A stretch of DNA of 64,000 bases from Marinospirillum alkaliphilum DSM 21637 (lineage in GTDB: Bacteria > Pseudomonadota > Gammaproteobacteria > Pseudomonadales > Halomonadaceae), in NCBI RefSeq assembly GCF_900119735.1, contig NZ_FPJW01000009.1:1-64000 (forward strand), in the 5' to 3' direction. Shown piece by piece: positions 26,975 through 37,956 of the stretch. Each line of letters opens with the position of its first letter. Within the stretch, counting starts at the first letter, position 1. The translations under genes were made by a program, and so were the position numbers. The notes below the pieces were generated by a model. That model saw nothing but the letters and a program-made list of their open reading frames with translations. It was not told the DNA's origin and searched no databases.

Positions 26975-29575
26975 GTGCTAGAAGCTTACCGCAAACATGT
27001 TGAAGAACGCGCTCAGGAAGGCGTGCCACCAAAACCCCTTGATGCAGACCAGACCGCCGCTTTGGTTGACCTGCTGAAGAATCCGCCAAAGGGTGAAGAA
27101 GCATTCCTGGTCGACCTGATCACCAACCGTGTTCCTCCGGGGGTTGATGAAGCTGCCTATGTCAAGGCTGGTTTCCTGGCTGCCATCGCCAAGGGTGAAA
27201 CCACCTCCCCACTGATTTCTGCCGAACTGGCTGTCAAACTGCTGGGCACCATGCAGGGCGGTTACAACATCGTCACGCTGGTTGACCTGCTGGACAGCGA
27301 TGACCTGGGCGCTCTGGCTGCCGAAGAGCTGAAATCCACCCTGCTGATGTTCGATGCTTTCCACGATGTGGCTGACAAGGCCAAAGAAGGCAACCAACAC
27401 GCCAAGGCAGTACTCCAATCCTGGGCCGACGCCGAGTGGTTCACCAACAAGCCTGCACTGGCTGAAAAAATCTCCCTGACCGTCTTCAAGGTACCGGGCG
27501 AAACCAACACTGACGACCTGTCTCCGGCTCCGGATGCCTGGTCCCGTCCTGATATCCCGGTTCATGCCAACGCCATGCTGAAAATGGCTCGTGACGGTAT
27601 TGAGCCAGTTGAGCCAGGTGCCATTGGTCCGCTGAAACAGATCGAAGCAGTGAAAGCCAAGGGCTTCCCGGTTGCTTACGTGGGTGACGTGGTCGGTACC
27701 GGTTCTTCCCGTAAGTCTGCCACCAACTCGGTGCTGTGGTTCTTCGGTGACGACATTCCTTACGTTCCGAACAAGCGCGCCGGTGGTTTCTGTTTCGGTT
27801 CCAAAATTGCTCCGATCTTCTACAACACCATGGAAGATGCCGGTGCACTGCCGATCGAAATGCCGGTCGACAACCTGAACATGGGCGACGTGATTGACGT
27901 TTACCCCTACGAAGGCAAGGTGTGCAAGCACGGCACCAATGAAGTGATCTCCACCTTCGAACTGAAAACTCAGGTACTGCTGGACGAAGTACGTGCCGGT
28001 GGCCGTATTCCGCTGATCATTGGTCGCGGTCTGACTGAAAAAGCACGTGCGGAACTGGGCATGGGCCCATCCACCGTATTCAAACAGCCTGACCAGCCTG
28101 TTGATACCGGCAAGGGTTACACCCTGGCCCAGAAGATGGTTGGTAAAGCTTGTGGTGTGGCCGGTGTTCGCCCCGGTACTTACTGTGAGCCGAAGATGAC
28201 CACCGTTGGCTCTCAGGACACCACTGGTCCGATGACCCGTGACGAGCTGAAAGACCTGGCCTGTCTGGGCTTCTCTGCCGACCTGGTGATGCAGTCTTTC
28301 TGTCACACTGCGGCTTATCCGAAGCCGGTTGACGTGGTGACTCACCACACCCTGCCTGACTTCATCATGAACCGTGGCGGTGTTTCCCTGCGTCCCGGTG
28401 ACGGTATCATCCACTCCTGGCTGAACCGCATGCTGCTGCCAGACACCGTGGGTACTGGTGGTGACTCCCACACCCGTTTCCCGCTGGGCATTTCTTTCCC
28501 GGCCGGTTCTGGTCTGGTGGCTTTTGCCGCTGCCACTGGCGTCATGCCGCTGGACATGCCGGAATCCGTACTGGTGCGCTTCAAAGGTGAAATGCAGCCT
28601 GGCATCACTCTGCGCGACCTGGTTCATGCCATTCCTCACCAGGCCATCAAAGACGGTCTGCTGACTGTTGAGAAGAAAGGCAAGAAGAACATCTTCTCAG
28701 GCCGCGTACTGGAAATCGAAGGTCTGGAGCACCTGACCGCTGAACAGGCATTCGAACTGTCTGATGCTTCTGCCGAGCGCTCTGCTGCTGGCTGTACCAT
28801 CACCCTGTCTGAAGCGTCCGTGGCTGAGTACCTGAAGTCCAACATCACCCTGCTGCGCTGGATGATTGCCAACGGTTACGGTGATCCCCGTACCCTGGAG
28901 CGTCGCGCCAAAGCCATGGAAGACTGGCTGGCCAACCCGCAGCTGCTGCGTGCTGACAAAGATGCTGAATACGCTGCCGTGATCGAAATCGATCTGAACC
29001 AGATCAAAGAGCCCATCCTGTGTGCTCCGAACGATCCGGACGATGCCCGCACCCTGTCTGAAGTGGCTGGCACCAAGATCGACGAAGTATTCATCGGCTC
29101 CTGTATGACCAACATCGGTCACTTCCGCGCCGCTGGTAAGCTGCTCGAGAAGTTCAAGGGTGCCATCCCGACCCGTCTGTGGCTGGCTCCGCCCACCAAG
29201 ATGGATCAGCACCAACTGACCGAAGAAGGCTACTACGGTATTTACGGCAAGGCCGGTGCCCGCATGGAAATGCCCGGTTGCTCCCTGTGCATGGGTAACC
29301 AGGCACGTATTGCAGCCAAGTCCACTGCAGTATCCACCTCAACCCGTAACTTCCCGAACCGTCTGGGTGATGGCGCTGACGTGTTCCTGGCCTCTGCCGA
29401 GCTGGCTGCGGTTGCTTCCATTCTGGGCAAACTGCCAACCACTGCCGAGTACATGGAATTTGCTGCCACCATCAACACCATGGCCAGCGATGTGTACCGC
29501 TACCTGAACTTCGATCAGATTGCCGAGTACCAGAAAGCAGCCTCTTCAGTGATTCCGGTTGCTCAGGAATCCTGA
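26975..29575 (+). CDS. acnB: bifunctional aconitate hydratase B / 2-methylisocitrate dehydratase
   Basis: An 866-residue AcnB, matching the usual ~865. It interconverts citrate and isocitrate via cis-aconitate in the TCA cycle. Domain order is typical of AcnB: N-terminal HEAT-like domain (~1-160), swivel domain with [18 protein letters not shown], then domains 1-3. The 4Fe-4S ligands are Cys in [11 protein letters not shown] and the two Cys in [12 protein letters not shown]. Codon use is strongly biased, as expected for high expression. The start is a GTG; the N-terminus [22 protein letters not shown] matches the family. A strong terminator follows. Confidence 0.97.
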   Translation: MLEAYRKHVEERAQEGVPPKPLDADQTAALVDLLKNPPKGEEAFLVDLITNRVPPGVDEAAYVKAGFLAAIAKGETTSPLISAELAVKLLGTMQGGYNIVTLVDLLDSDDLGALAAEELKSTLLMFDAFHDVADKAKEGNQHAKAVLQSWADAEWFTNKPALAEKISLTVFKVPGETNTDDLSPAPDAWSRPDIPVHANAMLKMARDGIEPVEPGAIGPLKQIEAVKAKGFPVAYVGDVVGTGSSRKSATNSVLWFFGDDIPYVPNKRAGGFCFGSKIAPIFYNTMEDAGALPIEMPVDNLNMGDVIDVYPYEGKVCKHGTNEVISTFELKTQVLLDEVRAGGRIPLIIGRGLTEKARAELGMGPSTVFKQPDQPVDTGKGYTLAQKMVGKACGVAGVRPGTYCEPKMTTVGSQDTTGPMTRDELKDLACLGFSADLVMQSFCHTAAYPKPVDVVTHHTLPDFIMNRGGVSLRPGDGIIHSWLNRMLLPDTVGTGGDSHTRFPLGISFPAGSGLVAFAAATGVMPLDMPESVLVRFKGEMQPGITLRDLVHAIPHQAIKDGLLTVEKKGKKNIFSGRVLEIEGLEHLTAEQAFELSDASAERSAAGCTITLSEASVAEYLKSNITLLRWMIANGYGDPRTLERRAKAMEDWLANPQLLRADKDAEYAAVIEIDLNQIKEPILCAPNDPDDARTLSEVAGTKIDEVFIGSCMTNIGHFRAAGKLLEKFKGAIPTRLWLAPPTKMDQHQLTEEGYYGIYGKAGARMEMPGCSLCMGNQARIAAKSTAVSTSTRNFPNRLGDGADVFLASAELAAVASILGKLPTTAEYMEFAATINTMASDVYRYLNFDQIAEYQKAASSVIPVAQES

Positions 29576-29595
29576 AACCAGTCATCAGACTGACC

Positions 29596-29623
29596 AAAAC
29601 CCCGCCAACGGCGGGGTTTTTTT
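29596..29623 (+). terminator. rho-independent terminator after acnB
   Basis: CCCCGCC-AAC-GGCGGGG followed by seven T, 20 bp past the stop. Confidence 0.93.
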
Positions 29624-29706
29624 ATGCTTGCATCCCTTGCGCGACTGATGCAGATTACTGGGTCTTACGGTTCATGTGCACTGCAATAAAGAATAGGTCA
29701 TCCATC

Positions 29707-30681
29707 ATGTCTCAAGTCCATCGTGTCACTCTGGATCACCTGGCGGTACTCGAACTCAAGGGTGGTCAGCCGGATCAGTTACTGCAAGGCCAGGTCACCT
29801 GCGACCTGCGACTGCTCAAGGAAGATCAGGCACTGCCGGGGTTGCTGTGCAATCTGAAAGGTCGGGTGGTGACCAGCTTTGAGCTGCTGCGCCTGGCCAG
29901 TGATCACCTGCTGCTGGTACTGCCCGCCGACAATCTGCCAGCCCTGACCGATCACCTGAAAAAATTTCTGCCGTTTTTTCGCTGCACCCTGCAAGAGGTC
30001 ACCGAACAGTGGCAACTGCTGGGGTTATCTGGCAAAGAAGCACCCGCACTGATCAGCAGCCTGATTACCCCCTGGCCTGAAGGCAAGTATGGCGCTTCCA
30101 TCAGTGAAACCGGCATTGCCCTGCGTTTACCGGCGACCCTGCCGCGGGCACTGGTGTTACTGAAACGCGAACAGAGTGAGCACAGCAATCTGCTGCAACG
30201 CCTGAACAGTCTGACCGAAGCCACTCCAGCCAGCTGCTGGCAGATGCTGGATATTCAGGCCGGACGTGTGGAGGTGACGGCTCAACTGACCGACAGCTAC
30301 CTGCCGCAGATGCTCAACCTTCAAGCGGTGGGCGCCATCAGTTTCAAAAAAGGCTGTTATATCGGGCAGGAAATTGTGGCCCGCGCGCAATACCGGGGTC
30401 AGGTCAAAAAACGCCTGTACCGGGTGCACCTGCCCTGCAGCGAACTGAATGAGCTGCCTGCCAACGTGCTGGACAGCGACAACAAAGTGGTGGGAGACAT
30501 CATTCTGTCGGCTCCGGACCGCCGTAGCGAAACCGAAGCGCTGGCGGTTCTCAGCATCACGGCCGTGGAAGAAGCCACCCCCCTGTTTGTGCAGGTTGAT
30601 GGACAAAGCGTTAAACTGAACCTGTTGCAGCTGCCCTATGATGCACAGGGGCGGCTGAATGCCCCTTTTGAAACAACCTGA
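29707..30681 (+). CDS. ygfZ: tRNA-modifying / Fe-S cluster repair protein YgfZ
   Basis: A 324-residue GcvT-like folate-binding protein with the YgfZ signature K-G-C-Y-x-G-Q-E (here KKGCYIGQEIVAR) in the C-terminal half; the Cys is essential in E. coli YgfZ, which helps assemble or repair Fe-S enzymes using tetrahydrofolate. The N-terminal half LLQGQVTCDLRLLKEDQALPGLLCNLKGRV is also typical. The ATG at 29707 is favoured over an upstream in-frame ATG (29674) by family length. The neighbourhood (acnB) is a Fe-S enzyme gene, but separate transcription is likely given the terminator. Confidence 0.93.
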   Translation: MSQVHRVTLDHLAVLELKGGQPDQLLQGQVTCDLRLLKEDQALPGLLCNLKGRVVTSFELLRLASDHLLLVLPADNLPALTDHLKKFLPFFRCTLQEVTEQWQLLGLSGKEAPALISSLITPWPEGKYGASISETGIALRLPATLPRALVLLKREQSEHSNLLQRLNSLTEATPASCWQMLDIQAGRVEVTAQLTDSYLPQMLNLQAVGAISFKKGCYIGQEIVARAQYRGQVKKRLYRVHLPCSELNELPANVLDSDNKVVGDIILSAPDRRSETEALAVLSITAVEEATPLFVQVDGQSVKLNLLQLPYDAQGRLNAPFETT

Positions 30682-30714
30682 TCAATCGATTCTTTTATTT
30701 TCGGAGTGAACACC

Positions 30715-30912
30715 ATGCCTGCATTTGAATTGAAACTGATGGGACTGACCTGTGGTGGTTGTGTCAATAAGGTCACCCAGGCCCTGATGACTCTGGAAAG
30801 CGTGAATCAGGTGGAGGTTACCCAGACTGCTGCACGTGTGGAAGGCAACCTCAGCCCTGAACAAGCCATCGAAGTGATTGAAAACCTCGGCTTTGAAGCC
30901 GAATCAGTCTGA
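30715..30912 (+). CDS. small heavy-metal-associated (CopZ-like) copper chaperone
   Basis: A 65-residue HMA domain: [16 protein letters not shown] holds the CxxC metal ligands (the usual M-x-C-x-x-C has Leu-Thr here), with beta-alpha-beta-beta-alpha-beta pattern ending GFEAESV. CGGAG at 30702-30706 gives correct spacing to ATG 30715. It is 18 bp upstream of copA and would carry Cu(I) in the cytoplasm to that pump. Confidence 0.88.
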   Translation: MPAFELKLMGLTCGGCVNKVTQALMTLESVNQVEVTQTAARVEGNLSPEQAIEVIENLGFEAESV

Positions 30913-30929
30913 TTCAACCGGGAGTAACC

Positions 30930-33158
30930 ATGACCACCACCCGCCTGGCACTGCGCGGCATGCGCTGTGCCGCCTGCGTTTCAAGTATTGATGAAGCATT
31001 GAACAAGGTTCCTGGAGTGGAACAGGTCAGTGTCAACCTGCCCGATCGCAGCGCAGAAGTCAGTGGTGATGTGGATGCTGCCGTGTTGGTCAAGGCGGTT
31101 GAATCCGCCGGTTTTAATGCCACCCCGATGGGGGCTGATTATGGTGAAGATGAACGTCAGGCCGAAGAAGCCCTGGCATTGAAAAAAGCCTGGCAACGCA
31201 CCTGGGTGGCACTGGTGGTAGGTGTTCCCCAGATGCTGTTCATGTTCACCGGGCATCTGCCAATGGTTGAAGAGGCACGGCTGGCCTGGGGTTTGATTGG
31301 TCTGGCCACCCTGTTTGCGATGGTCTATTCCGGCAGCCATTTTTTCACTGGTGCCTGGTCGGCTTTAAAAAACCGCCATGCCACCATGGACACACTGATT
31401 GCCATCGGTACTGCCTCGGCCTGGATTTATTCCACCCTGATTGTGCTCTGGCCTGAGCTGGTTCCGGCAGAAGGACGCCACGTTTATTACGAAGCAGCCG
31501 CGTTTATCATTGGCCTGGTGAATCTGGGACATGCACTGGAAACCCGCGCACGCGGCCAGGCCAGTCAGGCCATTCGCAGCCTGATGCAATTACAGCCGGA
31601 CACCGCCTGGCTGATCTCACCGGACGGTGAAGAAAAGGAAATGCGGCTGGCCTCCATTCAACCCAGTGACCTGCTGCGGGTACGCCCCGGTGAACGCATT
31701 CCAGTGGATGGCATCGTTGCTGAAGGTGAAACACGGGTGGATGAATCCATGCTCACGGGTGAACCGATACCGGTCAGCAAAAGCAAGGGCGACTGGTTGT
31801 CTGCCGGAACGGTGAACCAGGGTGCCAGCATCAAGATGCGGGTGCGCAAGGTCGGGGAAGACACTGCGCTGGCTCAGATCATTCAACAGGTGCGTCAGGC
31901 ACAAAACGCCAAACCCGCCATCGGGCGACTGGCCGACAAAATCAGTGGTGTATTTGTACCGGTGGTGATCCTGATTGCCATCCTGACCGCCACTGTCTGG
32001 TGGCTTTATGGCCCGGAACCCAGCTCAGCTTATGCACTGGTCACTGCCATGACTGTGTTGGTGATTGCCTGCCCCTGTGCACTGGGACTGGCCACACCCA
32101 TGTCCATCATGGTGGGTGTGGGACGTGCCGCAGAAAAAGGTGTGTTAATCCGCCGGGGTGATGCCCTGCAGGAGTCCTCGCGCCTGGATGCCGTAATCCT
32201 CGACAAGACCGGCACCATCACCGAAGGCAAACCCTCGCTGGTGGCGCTGGAACGACGCCATACATCCGCAGCAGGCCAGCTCAGTGATGATGAACTGCTG
32301 GCTCAGCTGGCCTCGCTGGAGCAGGCCTCGGAACATCCACTGGCAACCGCGATCCTGCAGGCCGCCAAAGACAGAAATCTGACTTTGCCAGCCACGGCAA
32401 CCCCTGAAATCCTTTCCGGTCAGGGCCTTCGCGGGCAGGTCAATAACCAGACCTGGCTGATTGGTAACCTGTCCCTGATGCAGGAACAGGGCGTTGCACT
32501 GGATGCCGCCAGCGAACAACTGCGCCTGCAAATGGCGGATCAGGGGCATACTGCGGTACTGCTGGCCGTGGATGGCCAGGTGGAAGCCCTACTGGGCATT
32601 GCCGACCCGATCAAAAATGATTCGGCAGCAGCCATCCTGCGCCTGCAACAGGCCGGTGTGCGGGTGGTGATGCTGACCGGTGACAGCCAGCGCACCGCTG
32701 CAGCGGTGGCAAAACAGGTGGGCATCACTGAGATTTTTGCCGAAGTGCGCCCGGATCAGAAAGCCGACAAGGTGCGCGAACTGCAGGATCAGGGCTTGCG
32801 GGTGGGCATGGTGGGCGATGGTATTAATGATGCCCCGGCACTGGCCCAGGCCAACGTCGGTTTTGCCATCGGCACCGGCACCGACATCGCCATCGAAAGC
32901 GCTGACCTCACCCTGATGCGGGGTTCACTGCACGGTGTGGCCGATGCCATGCTGATTTCCCGCGCCACCCTGCGCAACATTTACCAGAACCTGTTTGGTG
33001 CCTTTATCTACAATACCCTAGGCATCCCGCTGGCGGCCGGGGTGCTTTTCCCACTCACCGGCTGGTTGATGAATCCGGCTTTTGCCGCTGCAGCCATGGC
33101 ACTGTCCTCCGTGACCGTGGTCAGTAATGCCAACCGCCTGCGTTTCCAGAAAATCTGA
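30930..33158 (+). CDS. copA: Cu(I)-exporting P1B-type ATPase
   Basis: A 742-residue P-type ATPase. One N-terminal HMA domain (GMRCAACV, ~1-70), six to eight TM helices, the CPC metal site in [13 protein letters not shown], phospho-Asp in DKTGTITEG, actuator TGEP, nucleotide-binding SEHPLA and [11 protein letters not shown]-terminal TM motifs [11 protein letters not shown] and [12 protein letters not shown] match the Cu(I) subtype. It pumps Cu(I) to the periplasm with ATP and follows its chaperone. A CueR-like site was not seen nearby. Confidence 0.95.
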   Translation: MTTTRLALRGMRCAACVSSIDEALNKVPGVEQVSVNLPDRSAEVSGDVDAAVLVKAVESAGFNATPMGADYGEDERQAEEALALKKAWQRTWVALVVGVPQMLFMFTGHLPMVEEARLAWGLIGLATLFAMVYSGSHFFTGAWSALKNRHATMDTLIAIGTASAWIYSTLIVLWPELVPAEGRHVYYEAAAFIIGLVNLGHALETRARGQASQAIRSLMQLQPDTAWLISPDGEEKEMRLASIQPSDLLRVRPGERIPVDGIVAEGETRVDESMLTGEPIPVSKSKGDWLSAGTVNQGASIKMRVRKVGEDTALAQIIQQVRQAQNAKPAIGRLADKISGVFVPVVILIAILTATVWWLYGPEPSSAYALVTAMTVLVIACPCALGLATPMSIMVGVGRAAEKGVLIRRGDALQESSRLDAVILDKTGTITEGKPSLVALERRHTSAAGQLSDDELLAQLASLEQASEHPLATAILQAAKDRNLTLPATATPEILSGQGLRGQVNNQTWLIGNLSLMQEQGVALDAASEQLRLQMADQGHTAVLLAVDGQVEALLGIADPIKNDSAAAILRLQQAGVRVVMLTGDSQRTAAAVAKQVGITEIFAEVRPDQKADKVRELQDQGLRVGMVGDGINDAPALAQANVGFAIGTGTDIAIESADLTLMRGSLHGVADAMLISRATLRNIYQNLFGAFIYNTLGIPLAAGVLFPLTGWLMNPAFAAAAMALSSVTVVSNANRLRFQKI

Positions 33159-33173
33159 TCAGGAGTTTTGTCC

Positions 33174-34049
33174 ATGCCACGTACTGTCACTGTTGCTGCC
33201 ACCCAGATGGCCTGCTCCACCGATCGTCAGAGCAATATTCAAAAGGCTGAACAGCTGGTGCGTCAGGCGGCAGCTCAGGGTGCCCAGATCATCCTGCTGC
33301 AGGAACTGTTTGAAACCCCCTACTTCTGCCAGAAACAGAAATACGACTACCTGAAACTGGCCACTCCACTGGAGCAGAATCCGGCAGTGGCACATTTCCA
33401 GAAGCTGGCGGCAGAACTTCAGGTGGTGCTGCCGATCTGCTTTTATGAACTGGCCGGACAGGTGCGCTTTAACACCGTGGTGATGATTGATGCGGATGGC
33501 AGCCTGCATCCCAATCGCTACCGCAAGACCCACATTCCCGACGGTCCCGGTTACAGCGAAAAATTCTACTTTTCACCGGGCGATACCGGCTTTCAGATCT
33601 GGGATACCCGTTATGCCCGCATCGGGCTGGGCATCTGCTGGGATCAGTGGTTCCCGGAAACGGCGCGTGCACTGGCGCTGCAGGGCGCTGAAATCATCTT
33701 CTACCCCACCGCCATCGGCAGTGAACCCCATGACCCCACCCTCGACAGCCGTGACCACTGGCAACGCACCCAGCAGGGCCATGCCGCAGCCAACCTCACC
33801 CCGGTGGTGGTCTCCAACCGGGTGGGTGTGGAACAGGAAGATGACTGGCAAATCACCTTCTACGGCTCATCCTTCATCACCGATGGTTTTGGTGCCAAGG
33901 TGGCTGAGCTGGATCGCCAACAAGAAGGGGTACTGATCCAGACCTTTGACCTGGACCAACTGGCGTTCACCCGCCAGAGCTGGGGTGTATTTCGCGACCG
34001 CCGACCGGATCGTTACACCACCCTGCTGAGCAAGGATGGTTTGAGATAA
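33174..34049 (+). CDS. aguB: N-carbamoylputrescine amidase
   Basis: A 291-residue nitrilase-fold amidohydrolase (Glu in LLQELFETPYF, Lys in YRKTHIPDG, Cys in GLGICWDQWFPE). It hydrolyses N-carbamoylputrescine to putrescine, CO2 and ammonia. Length and motifs match AguB, and the facing aguA gene makes the substrate. AGGAG (33161-33165) sets the ATG at 33174; an upstream TTG (33168) is less likely. It directly follows copA by 15 bp and may be read through. It converges with the small gene at 34069. Confidence 0.94.
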   Translation: MPRTVTVAATQMACSTDRQSNIQKAEQLVRQAAAQGAQIILLQELFETPYFCQKQKYDYLKLATPLEQNPAVAHFQKLAAELQVVLPICFYELAGQVRFNTVVMIDADGSLHPNRYRKTHIPDGPGYSEKFYFSPGDTGFQIWDTRYARIGLGICWDQWFPETARALALQGAEIIFYPTAIGSEPHDPTLDSRDHWQRTQQGHAAANLTPVVVSNRVGVEQEDDWQITFYGSSFITDGFGAKVAELDRQQEGVLIQTFDLDQLAFTRQSWGVFRDRRPDRYTTLLSKDGLR

Positions 34050-34068
34050 GCATCAGCAACTTGGCTGA

Positions 34069-34287
34069 TCAGGGTGTTTTTCCATAAGGGGCATTGGGTT
34101 CCTGCAGTACGCCAGCTGAATCCGGCTTGGGGTGAAGATGCACAATAACCCCCTTTTGGCTGACCACAAGTGCTGTCCCTGTCTGTATCGCCAGTTCACG
34201 TGCACGCTGAGCTGCCCGTTGCAGAGCAGACATGGAACCACGTAAATCTGCATTGCTGGCTTGTTCTATCGGCTTGAGGTGCTTCAT
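34069..34287 (-). CDS. small protein, possible antitoxin or partner of the zeta-like kinase
   Basis: A 72-residue protein with one helical segment (LRGSMSALQRAAQRARELAIQTGTALVV) and a short basic tail (VHLHPKP). I do not recognise a named family. Its ATG overlaps the zeta-like gene stop by 4 bp, so it is made with that protein. Size, position and helical nature fit an antitoxin, but antitoxin activity is inferred only. It is the last gene of the aguA operon and ends 19 bp from aguB. Confidence 0.6.
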   Translation of the reverse strand: MKHLKPIEQASNADLRGSMSALQRAAQRARELAIQTGTALVVSQKGVIVHLHPKPDSAGVLQEPNAPYGKTP

Positions 34288-34808
34288 GTTTTTTCACTCC
34301 AATCCAGTAGCTCTGGCATTTCAGCAGAATTATCATAAAGTGCCCAGGCATCAACAGCTGGCGCATAATAATTTGTAAAGTTTTTAATGCCCGCATCAAA
34401 GCGACGGCGAATCACAGGCTCAGGAATATTGTGTCCACCCTGTTTGACCCGCTGGACTACGCGGGCAACAGCTTCATCGGCACTTTGAAGTCGTAGAAAG
34501 ATCAACTCCACCTGATAGCCTGCCTTCTGCCATGTATTGATATGGCGCAAGTATCCCTTGCCTGAAAGAGTAGTTTCAAAGGCAAAACTCTCTCCAGAAA
34601 GGAAATGGCGTCTTAGCGCGTCAAGCATCAAGCGACCTGCCTGAACTGCGGCAGTTTCAGGTGCAAAAGGTGCAAGACCCGCAGCAATCAAATCAGCATT
34701 AACAAAAACCGGGCAGCTTGCCTCATTCGGCAAAAACTCCCGTGCAAAAGTCGTTTTACCTGCACCATTGGGGCCCGCAATAATGATGACTTTACGTTCA
34801 TCTCTCAT
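34284..34808 (-). CDS. zeta-toxin-like AAA kinase (COG4185)
   Basis: A 174-residue P-loop protein: Walker A IIIAGPNGAGKTTFAREFLP, then FVNADLIAAGL, FAFETTLSG and LIFLRLQSADEAVARVVQRVKQGGHNI. The motif pattern is that of zeta toxins and relatives (COG4185), some of which phosphorylate UDP-GlcNAc and kill, while others phosphorylate nucleosides or small molecules. Its start overlaps the aguA stop (TGATG) and it is followed by a small overlapping gene. The upstream epsilon antitoxin found in many zeta systems is absent. Whether it is toxic is open. Confidence 0.8.
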   Translation of the reverse strand: MRDERKVIIIAGPNGAGKTTFAREFLPNEASCPVFVNADLIAAGLAPFAPETAAVQAGRLMLDALRRHFLSGESFAFETTLSGKGYLRHINTWQKAGYQVELIFLRLQSADEAVARVVQRVKQGGHNIPEPVIRRRFDAGIKNFTNYYAPAVDAWALYDNSAEMPELLDWSEKT

Positions 34809-35911
34809 CAGGCAAAACGCCCAGCGGTGATGGGTGCAGGCTGTTGCTGGGTGATGCAGTGGATGTTGCCGCCGCCCAGCAGGATTTCCCGTCCCGGCAG
34901 CATGACCACACGGCGATCCGGGAACAACTGACGCAGGATTTCTTCTGCCGCAAGGTCTTCCGGTACATCAAAAGCAGGAGCAATGATGCCACCGTTAACG
35001 ATCAGAAAATTGATGTAGCTGCCTGCCAGACGAATACCGGGATCACGCGGTTGGCTGCCATCGACCGCATCCACACCCTCACATTCTTCCGCTGTGGCAT
35101 AAATGGGTGATGGAATCGGCATCAGGTGAATCACCAGACTGCGCCCTCTGGCATCACGGCTTTCACTCAGTACCTTGTAAGCTGCCTGGCAACGACGGTA
35201 ATTGGGGTCCTGCTCATCATCGGTCCAGGCCAGCAGCACCTCACCGGGACGGATAAAACAACAGAAGTTATCCACATGCCCATCGGTTTCATCATTGTAT
35301 AAACCTTCCGGCAACCAGATGATGCAGGACACACCTAAGTGGTGACACAACTCGGCTTCTATGGCCGAGCGATCCAGATGTGGATTGCGATTGGGGTTCA
35401 GCAGGCATTCTTCAGTGGTGATCAGGGTGCCTTCACCATCCACATGAATGGCACCGCCTTCCAGTATAAAACCTTCGGTGCGGATGCGGCGCAGCTTTTC
35501 GATCTGCAAAATCTTGCGGGCCACCTGATCATCCCGCTGCCAGGGAAAATACAGGCCACCGTTCAGCCCCCCCCAGGCATTGAACTGCCAGTCCATGCCC
35601 GCCACTTCACCCTCATGGTTCACCACAAAGGTTGGCCCGGTATCACGCACCCAGGCATCATCAGAAGCCATTTCCACCACGCGGATGTTGTCATGCTCCA
35701 GACGGTTGCAGGCATTTTCATACTGGTCAGCATTGACCCCCACGGTCACCGGCTCAAACTCGGCAATGGCTCTTGCCACACGGGCGAAAGCTGCCTGTGC
35801 AGGTTTACCACCCAGACGCCAGTTATCCGGGCGCTGCGGCCAGAGCATCCAGGTCTGGTGATGTTCAGCCCATTCGGCCGGCATGAAAAAATGCTTGTGC
35901 GGCATGGTCAT
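34808..35911 (-). CDS. aguA: agmatine deiminase
   Basis: A 367-residue guanidino-group-modifying enzyme converting agmatine to N-carbamoylputrescine and ammonia. Motifs: [16 protein letters not shown] near the N-terminus, [13 protein letters not shown], and the active-site Cys in [11 protein letters not shown]. Length and similarity match AguA. It overlaps the upstream membrane gene by 4 bp (ATGA), and two starts are close (35911 and 35905); GGGG just upstream favours the second slightly. Together with aguB it makes putrescine. Confidence 0.96.
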   Translation of the reverse strand: MTMPHKHFFMPAEWAEHHQTWMLWPQRPDNWRLGGKPAQAAFARVARAIAEFEPVTVGVNADQYENACNRLEHDNIRVVEMASDDAWVRDTGPTFVVNHEGEVAGMDWQFNAWGGLNGGLYFPWQRDDQVARKILQIEKLRRIRTEGFILEGGAIHVDGEGTLITTEECLLNPNRNPHLDRSAIEAELCHHLGVSCIIWLPEGLYNDETDGHVDNFCCFIRPGEVLLAWTDDEQDPNYRRCQAAYKVLSESRDARGRSLVIHLMPIPSPIYATAEECEGVDAVDGSQPRDPGIRLAGSYINFLIVNGGIIAPAFDVPEDLAAEEILRQLFPDRRVVMLPGREILLGGGNIHCITQQQPAPITAGRFA

Positions 35912-36711
35912 CCCCGCTGGCTGCGTGCCTTGGCTTTACTGGCCATCACTGCACGCTGCACATCCGACATGAAGTTTTCTTCTTCCTCCAGCTCATCCAT
36001 GCCTTCCGCCAGCATGTTCGGACCACTTTTGAGCTCCTGTTGTGCAAGAGGTTTGATGCGCTCCATGGCAGTGCGCACTTCATTAAAGACATTGCTGAAT
36101 TGGGCCTGATCAGTACCTCGGTATTTTTTCAGTTCCTTCAGAATGTTCTGGTAATAAATGATGGCGGCGCGGTATTTCTTGTTCTGCAACTGCTCCTCGG
36201 CCATGGATTTATTCATTTCCACCACCACCTGGGTAGCAGCATGACGAAGTGCGCTCAGAAACTCCTGTCCTTTGGTTTCACTCAGCTTGCCTTCACGAAA
36301 TTCCTTCATGATCAGGAATTGCACATTTTTCAGCTGGTTCATGGCCTCCTGGCCCTTTTGCTGATTCTCAATGGGTTGAGGGGTGGGATTGGGATTGGCT
36401 TTAACTTCACGCACCTTGGTTTCTGCTTCACTGACATAAGCAAGAAACTCTTCCCGTTTGTCCCCAGCATCCTGCTGGGCATGCAGAATACTGATCCAGC
36501 GCTCCGCCAGAGCGGATCGCAGATCATAAGGCAGGAGGTGAGGACGGATACGAGTGACCAGCGGCTCAATGCGCTTGGCTTGGGTTTCGAATTCGCGGAT
36601 CTTGCGCTCCATCTGTACCCTTTTTTCTTCCTGAACCTTGCGGTGGTGAACCATAAACAAGGTAGCAAAAGCCAGCGTAACCACTACACCCAGTACAATC
36701 AGAGCAGTCAT
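35908..36711 (-). CDS. membrane-anchored coiled-coil protein of unknown function
   Basis: About 267 residues. One N-terminal TM helix ([21 protein letters not shown]) is followed by long charged helices with coiled-coil character and a Pro-rich break ([16 protein letters not shown]). I do not recognise it. It overlaps aguA by 4 bp and is the first gene of that operon. ATG 36711 has GGA upstream and puts the TM helix at the start; an upstream TTG (36798) would add 29 residues. No enzyme motif was found. Confidence 0.65.
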   Translation of the reverse strand: MTALIVLGVVVTLAFATLFMVHHRKVQEEKRVQMERKIREFETQAKRIEPLVTRIRPHLLPYDLRSALAERWISILHAQQDAGDKREEFLAYVSEAETKVREVKANPNPTPQPIENQQKGQEAMNQLKNVQFLIMKEFREGKLSETKGQEFLSALRHAATQVVVEMNKSMAEEQLQNKKYRAAIIYYQNILKELKKYRGTDQAQFSNVFNEVRTAMERIKPLAQQELKSGPNMLAEGMDELEEEENFMSDVQRAVMASKAKARSQRG

Positions 36712-36843
36712 GAGTTTTTCCGTATTATGAACAACTTTATTGATGACATGAGAATACACCGAATATACCCCGTCAACCGCCGCCTTTCCACTTTGCAATG
36801 TAAGCAGCGACCAACCTTTTTTTCAGTTCGCTTCTTCTAACAA

Positions 36844-36864
36844 AAGATTCTAAGCAGCAATCTT
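36844..36864. promoter_or_regulatory. inverted repeat upstream of sbp
   Basis: AAGATT-N9-AATCTT, followed by TTGTTA (36863-36868), 17 bp, TAGGCT (36886-36891), a weak promoter fit. It could involve CysB, but no clear CysB site was seen. Confidence 0.3.
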
Positions 36865-36927
36865 GTTATAACCCATATCAAGCGTTAGGCTTGTCACCAT
36901 TCTAAGCCTCCATTCAGGAACACCATC

Positions 36928-37950
36928 ATGCCGCTGAATCTGAAACAACTGAAACGCACCCTGGCCGTCACTGGCCTGTCACTGGCACTGGGCGCCACTC
37001 CGGCACTGGCCAGCAATGCCAGCCTGCTGAATTCTTCTTACGACATTGCCCGCGAACTCTTCGCCAGCTACAACGAACTCTTTGCTGCCCACTGGCAAGA
37101 ACAAACCGGCCAGACCGTGGAAGTGCGTCAGTCACACGGCGGTTCATCCCGCCAGGCGCAGGCCATCATCCAGGGCTTGCGGGCTGATGTGGTGACTTTT
37201 AACCAGGTCACCGACATTGACATCCTGCACCAACGCGGCAACCTGCTGCCGGCCAACTGGAATGAACAGTTCCCCAATGCCAGCTCGCCCTACTACTCCA
37301 CCATGGCGTTTCTGGTGCGCAAGGACAACCCCAAAAACATCCGTGACTGGGATGATCTGGCTCGTGCCGATGTTTCACTGGTGCTGCCCAATCCGAAAAC
37401 ATCCGGCAATGGCCGTTACACCTACCTGGCCGCACTGGGTTATGCGCAGCTGAAATGGGGCAAGGACCAGCAGGCCATTGACAACTTCATGCGTGGCTGG
37501 CTGAACCGTGTGGCGGTGTTTGATACCGGCGGACGTGGTGCCACCAACACCTTTGTGGATCGTGGTATCGGCGATGCCCTGCTGACTTTTGAGTCCGAAC
37601 TGCATGGCATTCGTGCCGCCTACCCGGATCAGGCTTTTGAAATTGTGGTGCCTTCCGCCAGCTTCCTGGCAGAGTTCCCGGTGGCCGTGGTGGAGCGTCA
37701 TGCCCAGCGCAACGGTAATCTGGAACTGGCCCGTGCCTATCTGGAACACCTCTACAGCGAAGATGCCCAGCGCCTGCTGGCCCGTGACTTCAGCTACCGG
37801 GTGCACCATGAACAGGTGAAGGCCGAAACCGCAGCCAACTTCCCGGAACTGCGCCTGCTGACCATTCAGGACATCGCCGGCAGTTGGGAAAAAGCCATGG
37901 AAGACCATTTTGCCAATGGTGGCAAACTGGACCAGTACCAGCGTCGGTAA
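36928..37950 (+). CDS. sbp: sulfate-binding periplasmic protein of an ABC importer
   Basis: A 340-residue protein with a Sec signal peptide (cleavage near ALA-SNAS, residue ~29) and the SBP_bac type II fold. YNELFAAHWQEQTGQTVEVRQSHGGSSRQAQAI matches Sbp and CysP. The sulfate-binding SGGSS-type loop (SHGGSSRQ) and TSGNGRYTYLAALGYA are diagnostic. It delivers sulfate (or thiosulfate) to CysT/CysW. It is 6 bp upstream of cysT. Confidence 0.95.
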   Translation: MPLNLKQLKRTLAVTGLSLALGATPALASNASLLNSSYDIARELFASYNELFAAHWQEQTGQTVEVRQSHGGSSRQAQAIIQGLRADVVTFNQVTDIDILHQRGNLLPANWNEQFPNASSPYYSTMAFLVRKDNPKNIRDWDDLARADVSLVLPNPKTSGNGRYTYLAALGYAQLKWGKDQQAIDNFMRGWLNRVAVFDTGGRGATNTFVDRGIGDALLTFESELHGIRAAYPDQAFEIVVPSASFLAEFPVAVVERHAQRNGNLELARAYLEHLYSEDAQRLLARDFSYRVHHEQVKAETAANFPELRLLTIQDIAGSWEKAMEDHFANGGKLDQYQRR

Positions 37951-37956
37951 GCCAGC

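Noticed and set aside
26978-28639. Long open frame (553 codons) opposite acnB
   Set aside because: Its translation has no recognisable domain and mirrors the strongly biased codons of acnB on the other strand.
29626-29706. ATG at 29674 as the YgfZ start
   Set aside because: It would add 11 residues (MCTAIKNRSSI) absent from the family; 29707 gives a normal N-terminus.
36040-36840. 266-codon open frame opposite the coiled-coil membrane protein gene
   Set aside because: It is a mirror frame. The minus-strand gene overlaps aguA in ATGA fashion and has a coherent TM helix and coiled coil.
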